DNA from: Candidatus Niyogiibacteriota bacterium
Lineage (GTDB): Bacteria; Patescibacteriota; Minisyncoccia; HO2-45-28
DNA length: 35,812 nucleotides
Direction: 5' to 3'
Assembly: GCA_016181935.1 (NCBI GenBank)
Contig: JACOYI010000003.1
Location: 99,741-135,552, forward strand
Shown: positions 24,175 to 32,643 of the stretch, piece by piece
Position numbering within the stretch: position 1 is the stretch's first letter
How the letters are laid out: the number at the start of each line of letters is the position of its first letter
Notes under the pieces: generated by a model
Database searches by the model: none
What the model saw: only the letters and a program-made list of their open reading frames with translations
What the model was told of the DNA's origin: nothing
Translations under genes and position numbers: made by a program

Positions 24175-26112
24175 ATGCAGGAAATGAACACCAATTATTT
24201 TGCAAAAACCAATTTCCGCGGAAACGAGCGGGTATTCGGCATCAAAACATCGGATCGCCGCCAGCATGCGTATGTGGTGGGGAAAACCGGCACCGGCAAG
24301 ACGAATTTGATCAAAAATATGGCGATTCAGGATATTTATTCCGGGCAGGGACTGTGCGTCGTTGATCCGCACGGGGAATTGGTCGAGGAGCTTCTTGCCA
24401 AGGTTCCGGAATCACGCAAGAGCGACGTGATTTATTTCAATCCCGCCGACACCGACTACCCGTTGGGATTCAATGTACTCGAAGTACCGGACCCGAAGTA
24501 TAAACATTTGATCGCGCAGGGGCTGATCGGCATTTTCACGAAGATCTGGTCGAACGTGTGGTCGGCGCGCATGGAATACATTTTGCAAAACTGCATTCTG
24601 GCGTTGATCGAGATGCAGGGGACGACGCTTCTCGGGATCCAGCGGATCCTGACGGACCGCGAATACCGGCAGCGCGTTCTCGCGAATGTTTCGGATCCCG
24701 TGGTCAAAGCGTTTTGGCTGAACGAATTCGAGGCATGGGAGCCGCGATTCAGGAACGAAGCGATCGTTCCCATTCAAAATAAGGTCGGCCAATTTCTTTC
24801 GACGTCGCTCATTCGAAATATCGTCGGGCAGACAAAATCCAGCTTCGATGTGTACGAATTGATGAATGACCGCAAGATCCTGTTGATGAACATTTCGAAA
24901 GGCCGGATCGGCGAAGAAAATTCTTCGCTGTTGGGGGCGATGCTGATCACGAAGATCCAATTGGCCGCGATGGAGCGCGTTCGCATTCCCCGCGAGGAAG
25001 ACCGTCCCGATTTTTATTTGTATGTGGACGAATTCCAGAATTTCGCAACGGAATCATTTGCGTCCATTTTGTCAGAAGCGCGGAAATACCGCCTGAATCT
25101 TATCATTGCGCATCAATATGTGGGGCAGCTCGTAGGGCAATTGAATAATACGAAGGTCCGCGACGCGGTGTTCGGCAACGTGGGAACCATGATCGCATTC
25201 CGCGTGGGGGCTGCGGACGCCGAATTTTTGGAAAAGGAATTCGAGCCGGAGTTTATGCCGCAGGACTTGGTCGGTTTGCCCAACTACCACATTTATCTGA
25301 AGCTCATGGTCAATGGAGTCACGTCGCGGCCGTTTTCCGCGACCACGATCCCGCCGATCGCGACAAACGCCAAAATGGCGGAGCGGGAGCGCATTATCGA
25401 GGCATCACGAAGCCAGTATGCGCGGCCAATCGCTCAAGTGGAAGCGGATATCCGCCAATGGAGCACGTCGTTGCCTGAAGCGGGTGGGGGGGTTGCGGCA
25501 TCGGCCGTAGGTCCGACGTTTGCGGGAGCACGCACGATGGGAGAAAAATTCGACGCAACATGCTGGATCTGCGGCAAAGCGACCCAGCTTCCGTTCAAAC
25601 CGGATGGCCGCCGGCCCGTGTATTGTTCGGATTGTCTGAAAAAGATCGAGGCGGGCGAATTGCGGCCGTTGCGCCCCTTGCCTCCCGAAGGAGGGCGCGA
25701 GGAGTTCAAAGGAGGACTCGAAGAATTTGGAATTGAATTTGAGGGGCGGGCGCGAAAGGACGGTGCGCCTGTCCGGCCGCCTGCTGCTCGTCCGCCAGAA
25801 ACGACCAAAAGAACAGGGGCTTCGGAGCGGCGTTCGGTGGAGTCGCACCATCAGGCCGAGCGGCGTCCTGGAATGCCTCTGGGCCGCGTGCCGCATATTC
25901 GCGAGGGAGCGCTGGTAACGCGCCCGATAGCGCCCAAGCGCGCATTGTCACTTTCCGAGTTGAGGGCGAAGGCGCGTCGCGAACCGGAAGAAAAAAAAGA
26001 GCCGGCATTGGGAGATCTCCGGCACATGCGAGACCAAAACGCTCAAGCCCGGGGACAGCATCAAGTTTTGATTTTGACCTTTCGGAGGTCTTCGCTACAA
26101 TCAGGGCAATGA
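24175..26112 (+). CDS. TraG/HerA-like motor ATPase 2 with zinc-ribbon tail
   Basis: 645 residues, paralogous to ATPase 1 over the motor domain: Walker A GKTGTGKT (residues 36-43), VVDPHGELVEELL, Walker B YLYVDEFQNF, then IIAHQYVGQL. It adds a C-terminal zinc ribbon (C463-x2-C466 and C484-x2-C487) and a long proline- and charge-rich tail. The N-terminus is shorter than in ATPase 1 by about 30 residues. The ATG at 24175 is chosen from the -10 box position; ATGs at 24166 and 24184 are alternatives. It overlaps the next gene by four bases, and its last codons contain that gene's promoter. Two adjacent paralogues suggest a mixed hexamer or two machines sharing parts. Confidence 0.85.
   Translation: MQEMNTNYFAKTNFRGNERVFGIKTSDRRQHAYVVGKTGTGKTNLIKNMAIQDIYSGQGLCVVDPHGELVEELLAKVPESRKSDVIYFNPADTDYPLGFNVLEVPDPKYKHLIAQGLIGIFTKIWSNVWSARMEYILQNCILALIEMQGTTLLGIQRILTDREYRQRVLANVSDPVVKAFWLNEFEAWEPRFRNEAIVPIQNKVGQFLSTSLIRNIVGQTKSSFDVYELMNDRKILLMNISKGRIGEENSSLLGAMLITKIQLAAMERVRIPREEDRPDFYLYVDEFQNFATESFASILSEARKYRLNLIIAHQYVGQLVGQLNNTKVRDAVFGNVGTMIAFRVGAADAEFLEKEFEPEFMPQDLVGLPNYHIYLKLMVNGVTSRPFSATTIPPIATNAKMAERERIIEASRSQYARPIAQVEADIRQWSTSLPEAGGGVAASAVGPTFAGARTMGEKFDATCWICGKATQLPFKPDGRRPVYCSDCLKKIEAGELRPLRPLPPEGGREEFKGGLEEFGIEFEGRARKDGAPVRPPAARPPETTKRTGASERRSVESHHQAERRPGMPLGRVPHIREGALVTRPIAPKRALSLSELRAKARREPEEKKEPALGDLRHMRDQNAQARGQHQVLILTFRRSSLQSGQ
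26074..26101 (+). promoter_or_regulatory. Promoter of the LTD-PKD protein gene, leaderless type
   Basis: TTGACC (26074-26079), a 16-base spacer and TACAAT (26096-26101), located inside the 3' end of ATPase 2. It ends seven bases before the ATG at 26109. Confidence 0.7.
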
Positions 26113-27497
26113 AATACGCCCTGATTTTTGTTTTGGCGCTCGCGCCGGTTTTCCTGATGGTAGAGATCGCAAATGCCGCCGTTCGCATCAATGAGGTTGC
26201 GTGGATGGGGACCGTAAATTCGGCAAGCGACGAGTGGGTCGAACTGTATTCGGATTCGGCGGAGGATCTGGATGGGTGGATACTTTCGACCGCGGATGGC
26301 GGCATGAACGTTGCGCTTTCGGGGACGATTGCGGCAGGCGGATATTTTTTGATCGAGCGTACGGATGATTCAACCGTTCCGGATGTGCCGGCGGATTTGG
26401 TCGCGGCATTTGGAAGCGGACTCTCGAATGCGGGGGAGATTTTGATTTTAAAAAATGCATCGGGCGCCGAGGTCGCTCGCGTGGATGCATCGGGAGGATG
26501 GCCCGCAGGAAATAATTCAACCAAAGAAACGATGCAGCGCGCGGGGTCGGCATGGCTTACGGCGCCCGCAACGCCAAAAGCGCAAAATACCGGCGTTCCA
26601 ATAGATGATGGCGGTGAATCTCCGCCATCCTCGTCTGTTGGCGGAACGTCCGCGCCGCCGGCAACATCGTCAAACGAGCCGCGTTTTTCGGCGGACGCCG
26701 GCGGCGATCGTACGTCGGTCGTTGGCGCTGCGATTCGATTTGACGGCGCGCTGTATGACGGTGCTGGCGCTCCGATCGCGGGCGCGGATTTTTTGTGGAG
26801 CTTCGGCGATGGCGCAACCGCGCGCGGCGCATCTGTTTATCATATCTGGCGATTTCCGGGCGAATACACGGTTTTTCTTTCCGCGGCGCTTGGCGGCGTT
26901 TCGATCACCGATCGCCTTACGGCGCGCGTCATCGCAAATGGACTCACGATCTCCGAGGTGAAGCCCGGAAATGACGGGTGGATCGAGATCGCGAATGCGT
27001 CCGCCTACGCGCTTGATATTTCCGGATGGGGGATCTCGAACGGTCAGTTCACATATTCCATACCGGTGCGTACCGAGATCCGTACGGACGCCCGACTGGT
27101 CGTAACGGGCGAGGTTACGAATTTTGGTTTTCCATTGTCTGGCGCAGCATATCTTTTATATCCGAACGGTTCTTTTGCGCACGAATTTTCGTATGCGGGC
27201 GCATTAAAGCCCGATGAAAGTTTTCATTTTCATGATGGCGCTGTTAAAATCGGCGCTCAAAGCCCCGGAAGCGATCGCTTCGTGTTTCGTTCCGGGATGC
27301 AGCCGCAAAAAATCCAAACGCCGCCGGCTGTTGCGGTCAGCGCACGATCCGACGCTGCACAAGAAACCGCGGCGGTTTCAGCGCCGATAAAGGATTCTTT
27401 TCCGTGGCATGCGGTCGGCTGGTTTGCGGCGGCGCTCGGGATCGGCATCATCGGCGCCATTGGATATTTGGCGCTCCGCTTCCGCGGCATCATCTGA
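26109..27497 (+). CDS. Cell-surface protein with two lamin-tail domains and a PKD domain
   Basis: 462 residues. Signal peptide MKYALIFVLALAPVFLMVEI (then ANAA); first lamin-tail (LTD) domain at about 23-155, opening VRINEVAWMGT and containing SDEWVELY; a Ser/Pro-rich linker; a PKD domain (SADAGGDRTSVVGAAIRFDG, with the diagnostic WSFGDG); a second LTD domain (LTISEVKPGNDGWIEIAN); and a C-terminal membrane helix (GWFAAALGIGIIGAIGYLAL) ending in RFRG. The architecture indicates an exported, membrane-anchored surface protein, possibly for attachment. It overlaps ATPase 2 by four bases but also has its own promoter. Confidence 0.85.
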   Translation: MKYALIFVLALAPVFLMVEIANAAVRINEVAWMGTVNSASDEWVELYSDSAEDLDGWILSTADGGMNVALSGTIAAGGYFLIERTDDSTVPDVPADLVAAFGSGLSNAGEILILKNASGAEVARVDASGGWPAGNNSTKETMQRAGSAWLTAPATPKAQNTGVPIDDGGESPPSSSVGGTSAPPATSSNEPRFSADAGGDRTSVVGAAIRFDGALYDGAGAPIAGADFLWSFGDGATARGASVYHIWRFPGEYTVFLSAALGGVSITDRLTARVIANGLTISEVKPGNDGWIEIANASAYALDISGWGISNGQFTYSIPVRTEIRTDARLVVTGEVTNFGFPLSGAAYLLYPNGSFAHEFSYAGALKPDESFHFHDGAVKIGAQSPGSDRFVFRSGMQPQKIQTPPAVAVSARSDAAQETAAVSAPIKDSFPWHAVGWFAAALGIGIIGAIGYLALRFRGII

Positions 27498-27498
27498 T

Positions 27499-27580
27499 CC
27501 CCCAAAGGGTAGTCCTTTGTGTGGATAACTCTAATTTATTCACAGTTTATCCACCCAAAGGACTACCCTTTGGGGCTTTT
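27499..27580. repeat. Palindromic repeat locus 3 with three DnaA-box-like sites
   Basis: Two copies of the AAGGGTAGTCCTT palindrome face each other (27501-27518 plus, 27554-27575 minus). Between them are TGTGGATAA (27520-27528), TTATTCACA (27536-27544) and TTATCCACC (27547-27555). The outer parts pair over nearly 28 bases with a 17-base loop, and CTTTT follows, so it may also terminate the surrounding convergent genes. Confidence 0.85.
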
Positions 27581-27595
27581 GGTGTTAAAAAAGAT

Positions 27596-27620
27596 AAAAA
27601 AAGCCGTCGGTTAGGACGGC
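27596..27620 (-). terminator. Terminator of the small membrane-protein gene
   Basis: On minus: GCCGTC, loop containing the stop codon, GACGGC, then seven T. Confidence 0.88.
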
Positions 27621-28000
27621 GATGGCGGTTCGACAGGACTCCGGGTGATTTGCAGGGCGCGGCGCATGGAAACCATGAAGAGTCCGGCAAAAATACCGAT
27701 GATAATGAGGACAAAAGCGGGAGGGCGAGGTTTTGCGGTTTCAAGCGCCGACGTGAATGTCACCATCAAAAAAACGCTGGAAACCATCGCGATGGTCAAG
27801 CCGATGATGGAGAGCATTCGTTGGAAAGCATTCAACGGTTCACCCTGTGTGTAAATGAGGATCACGGCCGGAATTATCATCCCCCAGATCGTGAAATCAG
27901 AGGAAAGCAACGGTTTGAATTGAGGAACGACGTAGATAGGGGTAATGGTTGCCGCAAGAAAAAACAGGAACCACAATCTCTCCGCCCACTTTCCTTTCAT
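27611..28000 (-). CDS. Four-helix membrane protein, function unknown
   Basis: 129 residues with four predicted membrane segments: LWFLFFLAATITPIYVV, FTIWGMIIPAVILIY, MLSIIGLTIAMVSSVFLMVT and PAFVLIIIGIFAGLFMVSM. The C-terminal tail is short and Pro/Ser-rich. I do not recognise the family. Expression signals are unusually good: AAGGAGG five bases before the ATG, and a consensus -35/-10 promoter. It stands alone between the surface-protein gene and the first glycosyltransferase. Confidence 0.75.
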   Translation of the reverse strand: MKGKWAERLWFLFFLAATITPIYVVPQFKPLLSSDFTIWGMIIPAVILIYTQGEPLNAFQRMLSIIGLTIAMVSSVFLMVTFTSALETAKPRPPAFVLIIIGIFAGLFMVSMRRALQITRSPVEPPSPS

Positions 28001-28035
28001 GGAGCCTCCTTTTGAAAAAAGAGCGTTTGGATATG

Positions 28036-28064
28036 ATATTAGAATATAAAAGTAAAGTTGTCAA
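28036..28064 (-). promoter_or_regulatory. Promoter of the four-helix membrane protein gene
   Basis: On minus: TTGACA (28064-28059), a 17-base spacer and TAATAT (28041-28036). The -35 box overlaps the stop codon of the upstream glycosyltransferase. Confidence 0.85.
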
Positions 28065-29194
28065 TAGAGCGTGAATGTTTTGGAAAGGGATTCACTGAGC
28101 GCGAAATTTTTGACGACATGTTCGTGGAGGCCCGAACCCAGCCTACATGCAAATTCCGGGTTTGCGATCAGACGTTCGATCCCCGCCGCGATCTTTCCTG
28201 CATTTCTCGGCGGGATCAAAAGGCCGGTTTTATCATGTTTGATGATGTCGGGATTGCCGCCGACATCCGTGGCGATGACCGGCAATTTCGCGAGCGCCGC
28301 CTCGAGGAGCGTGTAGGACGAGGCACCGGCAAGCGACGGCAGGACAAAAATATCGAACGCGGAACAATACGGGCTTGCGGACGCTGCATTCGCGACGAAC
28401 GTGATATCATTTTCAATTTTTAAGATCTCGGCTTTTCTCCTGAGCTCTTCGAATGCGCCGCCCGTCCCGATCAGAAGAAGATGAAGCAATGGGGCGCGGC
28501 GCGGGTCGCGTTCATGGAACGCGTATTTTAACGAGGCGAATGCCTCGAGAAGATACCGGTGTCCCTTGATCCGGATGAATTCCCCGATCGTGCCGATAAC
28601 GATGCGGTCGCGAAATTCCGTTTCCAGTAATTTGGCGCGCGCCTCATCACGCGCAAGGACCGCAACGCCTCGCGGATCGATCCCCGGCGGAACGACCGTC
28701 AATTTACGTTTGGGCGCGATCCGGTATTCGAGCGCCGTCTGATGATCGGCGCGCGAAAGAAGAATAATGGTATCGCAAAGCAGACATCGCATTCTCTCCG
28801 CTGCTTTGCGGAGCATGCGATTCAAGCGTCCGCGCGGTTCCGTGAATGTCCAACCGCGTACGGTGTGGATGTTTGCGGAATCGAACCGCAAAAAAACAAT
28901 CCGATAGACAAGAAAAGCGAGTCCGCCGATCACCGCCGAGCGGGGATCGGCCGTATGAAGAATGTGAGGGCGGAACCGAAAAAGGATGGCGAGTACGCTC
29001 CAGAAACTGCGCATTTCAAAATAGGGGATATCGAGCGCGCCCAGACGCTCGATCAATGCGCCGTGTCTGGCGCCCGAAACCGCAACGTCGAAATTCAGGC
29101 GCACGGCATAAAGCGCCAACTCCTGAACATACTTGCCGGTTCCGTTCCACCGGGATGATGCGGCGAGATACAGAATTCGACGACGATTGACCAT
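28061..29194 (-). CDS. Glycosyltransferase family 4 protein
   Basis: 377 residues, GT-B fold. The N-terminal acceptor domain starts RILYLAASSRWNGTGKYVQE; the C-terminal nucleotide-sugar domain has IGTIGEFIRIKGHRYLLEAF and the E-x7-E-like region SSYTLLEAALAKLPVIATDV followed by GGNPDII. It probably adds a sugar to a lipid-linked glycan or capsule. Start MVNRRR lies 11-13 bases after a TATAAA-type box on minus. It is divergent from a block of four further GT4 genes, with the two promoters overlapping in the 50-base gap. Confidence 0.9.
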   Translation of the reverse strand: MVNRRRILYLAASSRWNGTGKYVQELALYAVRLNFDVAVSGARHGALIERLGALDIPYFEMRSFWSVLAILFRFRPHILHTADPRSAVIGGLAFLVYRIVFLRFDSANIHTVRGWTFTEPRGRLNRMLRKAAERMRCLLCDTIILLSRADHQTALEYRIAPKRKLTVVPPGIDPRGVAVLARDEARAKLLETEFRDRIVIGTIGEFIRIKGHRYLLEAFASLKYAFHERDPRRAPLLHLLLIGTGGAFEELRRKAEILKIENDITFVANAASASPYCSAFDIFVLPSLAGASSYTLLEAALAKLPVIATDVGGNPDIIKHDKTGLLIPPRNAGKIAAGIERLIANPEFACRLGSGLHEHVVKNFALSESLSKTFTLY

Positions 29195-29215
29195 GGGGGA
29201 AAGTTATTTTATAAT
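29187..29215 (+). promoter_or_regulatory. Promoter of the plus-strand glycosyltransferase operon
   Basis: TTGACC (29187-29192), a 17-base spacer and TATAAT (29210-29215), giving a predicted leader of about 22 bases before the ATG at 29244. The -35 box lies inside the first codons of the divergent glycosyltransferase. Confidence 0.8.
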
Positions 29216-29243
29216 AAGCGGAAATCTCCCCTTCCCTATACTT

Positions 29244-30434
29244 ATGATAAAACCTTCCGGCGCCCGACCCAAAATTCTTGTGTTTTCCACGGTTTACCTC
29301 CCGATGATCGGCGGGGCGGAACTTGCGATCCACGAGATCGCAAAACTGCTTTGCGACCGGTATGACTTCATCCTTTTTACCGCGCGGATGTCCTCCGCGT
29401 TTCCTGCGCGCGAACGAATAGGCGGCGTGGAGGTGCGCCGGCTGGGTTTTGGTTTTTCGTTCGACAAATATCTGGTGCCGTTTCTTGGTTATTGGAACGC
29501 CCGCCGCTTGATGAGAGCCTCCAGCCTCCAGCCTCCAGCCTCCAGAATCCTCATGTGGGGCATGATGGCGTCCTACGCGACGATCGCCGCGTATTTTTTG
29601 AAGCGCCGGAACCGAGCCATCCCCTTTTTGCTGACGCTTCAGGAAGGCGATCCGGAAGAGTATCTATTTCACGGCCGGTGGGGGCTTATGGGATGGTGGT
29701 TCAAAAAAATCGTCCGCTCGGCTGACCGCATCCAGACCATCAGTTTTTATTTGCGTAGAGTCGCCGAAAAGGCGGGCGCCCTGTCCGATCGCGTGGATGT
29801 GGTACCGAACGGCGTGGATGTCGGGCGTTTTGGCAAAGCGCATCCGGAAGCGCGAAAAGAGTTCTACGGCCGGTTCGAACTTCCGCCGAACGCGAAGATC
29901 GTTATCACGGCCTCCCGGCTTGTTCCTAAGAACGGCGTGGATACGTTGATCCGCGCATTGGCTTTGCCCCCCAAAAATCATCGGGAGCACGCGATGATCG
30001 CCGGAACCGGCTTTCAAGAAACGTCGTTGAAAGCGCTTGCGCGGGAGCTCGAAATCGAGAAGCGCGTGCATTTTTTGGGCGATCTCGACCACGATGAACT
30101 TGCGCGATGGTATTCGGCCGCCCATGTTTTTGCGCGGCCGTCCCGTTCGGAAGGATTGGGTTCTGCGTTTCTTGAGGCCATGGCCGCGGGACTTCCCGCG
30201 ATCGGGACCGCGGTCGGCGGCATTCCGGATTTTTTGAAACACAACGAGACCGGCGTTTTGGTGAAGGTGGACGATCCTCACGATCTTGCCTACCAGCTCC
30301 GACATCTTTTTTATGACGCGGATTTTCGCGCGCGCGTCGCCGAGACCGGCCGCGCGCTCGCTCGCGACCACTATTCATGGGACGGAGTCGCGAATAAAAT
30401 GAACGGAATTTTTTATCGTCTCATTGGCGCATGA
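29244..30434 (+). CDS. Glycosyltransferase family 4 protein with internal heptamer repeat
   Basis: 396 residues, GT-B. The N-terminus KILVFSTVYLPMIGGAELAI has the GT4 glycine loop; the donor-binding half has ITASRLVPKNGVDTLIRAL, HFLGDLDHDELARWYSAAHV, the E-x7-E region GLGSAFLEAMAAGLPAIGTA and GGIPDFL. The start is set by the promoter; a longer reading frame would pass through it. At 29516-29545 the gene contains four and a bit copies of AGCCTCC, read as SSLQPPAS, where relatives have no such segment. Because seven is not a multiple of three, a change in copy number would shift the frame. It overlaps the next gene by four bases. Confidence 0.88.
   Translation: MIKPSGARPKILVFSTVYLPMIGGAELAIHEIAKLLCDRYDFILFTARMSSAFPARERIGGVEVRRLGFGFSFDKYLVPFLGYWNARRLMRASSLQPPASRILMWGMMASYATIAAYFLKRRNRAIPFLLTLQEGDPEEYLFHGRWGLMGWWFKKIVRSADRIQTISFYLRRVAEKAGALSDRVDVVPNGVDVGRFGKAHPEARKEFYGRFELPPNAKIVITASRLVPKNGVDTLIRALALPPKNHREHAMIAGTGFQETSLKALARELEIEKRVHFLGDLDHDELARWYSAAHVFARPSRSEGLGSAFLEAMAAGLPAIGTAVGGIPDFLKHNETGVLVKVDDPHDLAYQLRHLFYDADFRARVAETGRALARDHYSWDGVANKMNGIFYRLIGA
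29516..29545 (+). repeat. Heptamer tandem repeat AGCCTCC x4
   Basis: Four exact copies of AGCCTCC followed by AG, inside the glycosyltransferase reading frame. Confidence 0.95.
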
Positions 30435-31537
30435 AAATTCTTATCGCAACGCCGCTTTTTCCGCCGGATATCGGCGGTCCCGCGACCTACAGCGCGATCC
30501 TTTCGGATGAGCTTCCGAAACATGGGATCGATGTTTGCATTGCGAGCTTTAGCGCATTCCGGCGGCTTCCCCGCGGTATCCGCCATGCGGCCTATTTTTT
30601 CCTGTGCCTGTGGCGCGCCCAGGGCGCGGATATCATTTATGCGCAAGATCCTTTTAGTGTCGGATTTCCGGCGATGGTGGCCGCGAAATTACTCCGCAAA
30701 AAATTCATTTTAAAAATTGTGGGTGATTACGCATGGGAGATCTTTCAGGGAAGCGCCGGCATTTTTGTGTCGCTTGATGATTTTCAAAACGGGCGTTTCG
30801 ATCTAGTAACCGAAATCCGCCGGTGGGCGGAGAAGCGAGTGGCAGAGAGCGCCCGCATGGTCATTGTTCCGTCCGCGTATCTTAAGCGCATCGTCGCAGG
30901 CTGGGGCAAAGAACAGTCGAAGATCCGCATCATTCCGAATGCATTCGGCGGCGTCCGGTGTTTGCTGACGCGGGAGGAGGCGCGCGCAAAATATCACCTG
31001 CAGGGGACCGTGATCGTATCGGCGGGGCGGCTCGTTCCATGGAAGGGATTCGGAACGCTCATCGAAATCGTGCCGGATATCGTTCGCGAAATTCCGGATC
31101 TCCGTCTGGTGATCGCGGGGGACGGCGAAGAACGCGAAACACTTGAGCTTGCGGTTCGGGCATTGGGACTCGACGCGCGCGTGATGCTCGCCGGGCGCGT
31201 CCGGCATGCGGAACTTGCGGAATACATCCGCGCGGCCGACCTCTTTGTGTTGAATACCGGATATGAGGGTTTGTCGCATCAATTGCTGGAAGTGCTCGCG
31301 CTCAAAACGCCCGTGGTCACGACCAATGTCGGCGGCAATCCGGAAATCATCCGTGACGGCGAAAACGGCGTGCTGGTGGATTATAATGATCGCGAGGCGT
31401 TAAAGAAGGCGATAACGCGTTTGTTTGGTGATGATGCATTGCGCGCCACGTTTGCGCGGACAGGGCCCGAAACTGTCCGGATGTTCACCCGCGAGCGCAT
31501 GGTCGGCGATCTCATTTCATTGGTGAAAGAATTATGA
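30431..31537 (+). CDS. Glycosyltransferase family 4 protein
   Basis: 368 residues. It opens KILIATPLFPPDIGGPATYS (GT4 glycine loop). The C-terminal half has VSAGRLVPWKGFGTLIEIV, LVIAGDGEERETLE, YEGLSHQLLEVLALKTPVVT and NVGGNPEIIRDGENGVLV, with the usual E-x7-E geometry. It starts on an ATGA overlap with the preceding glycosyltransferase and overlaps the next one by four bases, so translation is probably coupled. The substrate is unknown. Confidence 0.92.
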   Translation: MKILIATPLFPPDIGGPATYSAILSDELPKHGIDVCIASFSAFRRLPRGIRHAAYFFLCLWRAQGADIIYAQDPFSVGFPAMVAAKLLRKKFILKIVGDYAWEIFQGSAGIFVSLDDFQNGRFDLVTEIRRWAEKRVAESARMVIVPSAYLKRIVAGWGKEQSKIRIIPNAFGGVRCLLTREEARAKYHLQGTVIVSAGRLVPWKGFGTLIEIVPDIVREIPDLRLVIAGDGEERETLELAVRALGLDARVMLAGRVRHAELAEYIRAADLFVLNTGYEGLSHQLLEVLALKTPVVTTNVGGNPEIIRDGENGVLVDYNDREALKKAITRLFGDDALRATFARTGPETVRMFTRERMVGDLISLVKEL

Positions 31538-32643
31538 ATATGAAGATTTTAATGCTATCCGGCGATCCGCAGATCTTGGATGCGGCCTCCGATGCGGCGC
31601 GGCGCATGAAGGATTACGGCCGGATCGTCGGCCGCCTGGATATTTTCGTATTTGTCGCGCGTCTCGGCGCGCATCAAGCGCCGGCGCTCGCGTTATCCGC
31701 GAATGTTTCTGCGGAGGCGGTTGCCGGCCGTATCGCGCGGTTTTGGCGGGCATACGGGCGTGCAGCGCATCTGTTGAAGCGCGAGCGGTACGATCTGATC
31801 ACGGCGCAGGACATCGAGCACGCATGCATCGCGTGGCTTCTTTCGAGCCGCTTTCGGATCGCGTGGCAAATGCAATTACATACGGATATTTTTAATCCGC
31901 GTTTTATCCGCCATTCATTCGCCAATCGCATACGGGCCTCCATGGCGAAATTTTTATTGCCGCGCGCTACGCACGTGCGCGCCGTGAGTTTTCGCATTGC
32001 GCGAAGCCTGCCCGTTAGCAAGGCGGGCATTCCGCAAGGGAAGCGCGCCGTCATTTTTCCGATCTATGTGGATACCGATTCCATCCGCAAAACACAGGTG
32101 AGCGCGGACTTGGGCGCAAAATATCCGGCCTTTAGGAAAATCATTTTGATGGCGGGCCGTCTCGCTCGCGAAAAAAATTTCATCTGCGCGATCCATGCGA
32201 TGAAGCGCATCACGGCAGAGCACCCGAGCGCGCTGTTGGTCATCGCGGGTTCGGGACCAGAAAGACGCGCGATCATTCGCGAAGCGCATCGCGCGGGGGT
32301 CGCCGCAAATGTTGCGCTCGAAGGCGCGGTCTCATTCGAAACACTCTGCTCCTATTACAAAACCGCGGATCTGTATCTTTTGACCTCCGAATATGAAGGG
32401 TACGGACGAACACTGGTGGAAGCGGCCGCAGCCGGATGCCCGATCGTAAGCACGGATGTCGGTATTGCCGAAGAGATCAAAGGCGCGTTTGTTGTTCCGG
32501 TGGGCGACCTGCAGGCGCTTACGGACGCCGTTTTACGGCAACTGAATATGCCCCGCGCCGCTCCCGAGCTTCCGTCCATGCCGTCGTGGAGCGATTATTG
32601 CAAATTATTGAGAGAATCGTTCGTAGCGTGCCGCCATGCGTAA
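31534..32643 (+). CDS. Glycosyltransferase family 4 protein with palindrome-derived insert
   Basis: 369 residues. The N-terminus KILMLSGDPQILDAASDAAR is less typical of the family; the donor domain is clear (ILMAGRLAREKNFICAIHAM, LLVIAGSGPERRAI, LLTSEYEGYGRTLVEAAAAG, VSTDVGIAEEI). In the linker region SFRIARSLPVSKAGIPQGKR, the PVSKAG part is encoded by a palindrome at 32009-32029 (TGCCCG, loop TTAGCAAGG, CGGGCA) that shares its core with the insert in dnaX. It overlaps both neighbours. Confidence 0.88.
   Translation: MNMKILMLSGDPQILDAASDAARRMKDYGRIVGRLDIFVFVARLGAHQAPALALSANVSAEAVAGRIARFWRAYGRAAHLLKRERYDLITAQDIEHACIAWLLSSRFRIAWQMQLHTDIFNPRFIRHSFANRIRASMAKFLLPRATHVRAVSFRIARSLPVSKAGIPQGKRAVIFPIYVDTDSIRKTQVSADLGAKYPAFRKIILMAGRLAREKNFICAIHAMKRITAEHPSALLVIAGSGPERRAIIREAHRAGVAANVALEGAVSFETLCSYYKTADLYLLTSEYEGYGRTLVEAAAAGCPIVSTDVGIAEEIKGAFVVPVGDLQALTDAVLRQLNMPRAAPELPSMPSWSDYCKLLRESFVACRHA
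32009..32029 (+). repeat. Small in-frame palindrome in a glycosyltransferase gene
   Basis: TGCCCG and CGGGCA arms around TTAGCAAGG. The core GTTAGCAAGG is nearly the same as GTTAGCGAGG in the dnaX insert and is read in the same frame (Val-Ser-x-x-Gly). Confidence 0.6.

Noticed and set aside
27499-27580. Chromosomal replication origin
   Set aside because: Three DnaA-like sites are present, but there is no AT-rich unwinding element, no dnaA or dnaN nearby, and the same repeat occurs at other gene ends. GC-skew analysis of the whole genome would decide.
27404-28015. 203-codon plus-strand frame over the end of the LTD-PKD gene and the small membrane gene
   Set aside because: It crosses the palindromic repeat and runs antisense to a gene with a consensus promoter and Shine-Dalgarno sequence; the protein is charged and featureless.
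29516-29545. CRISPR or minisatellite array
   Set aside because: Units are 7 bases without spacers; it is a simple tandem repeat.
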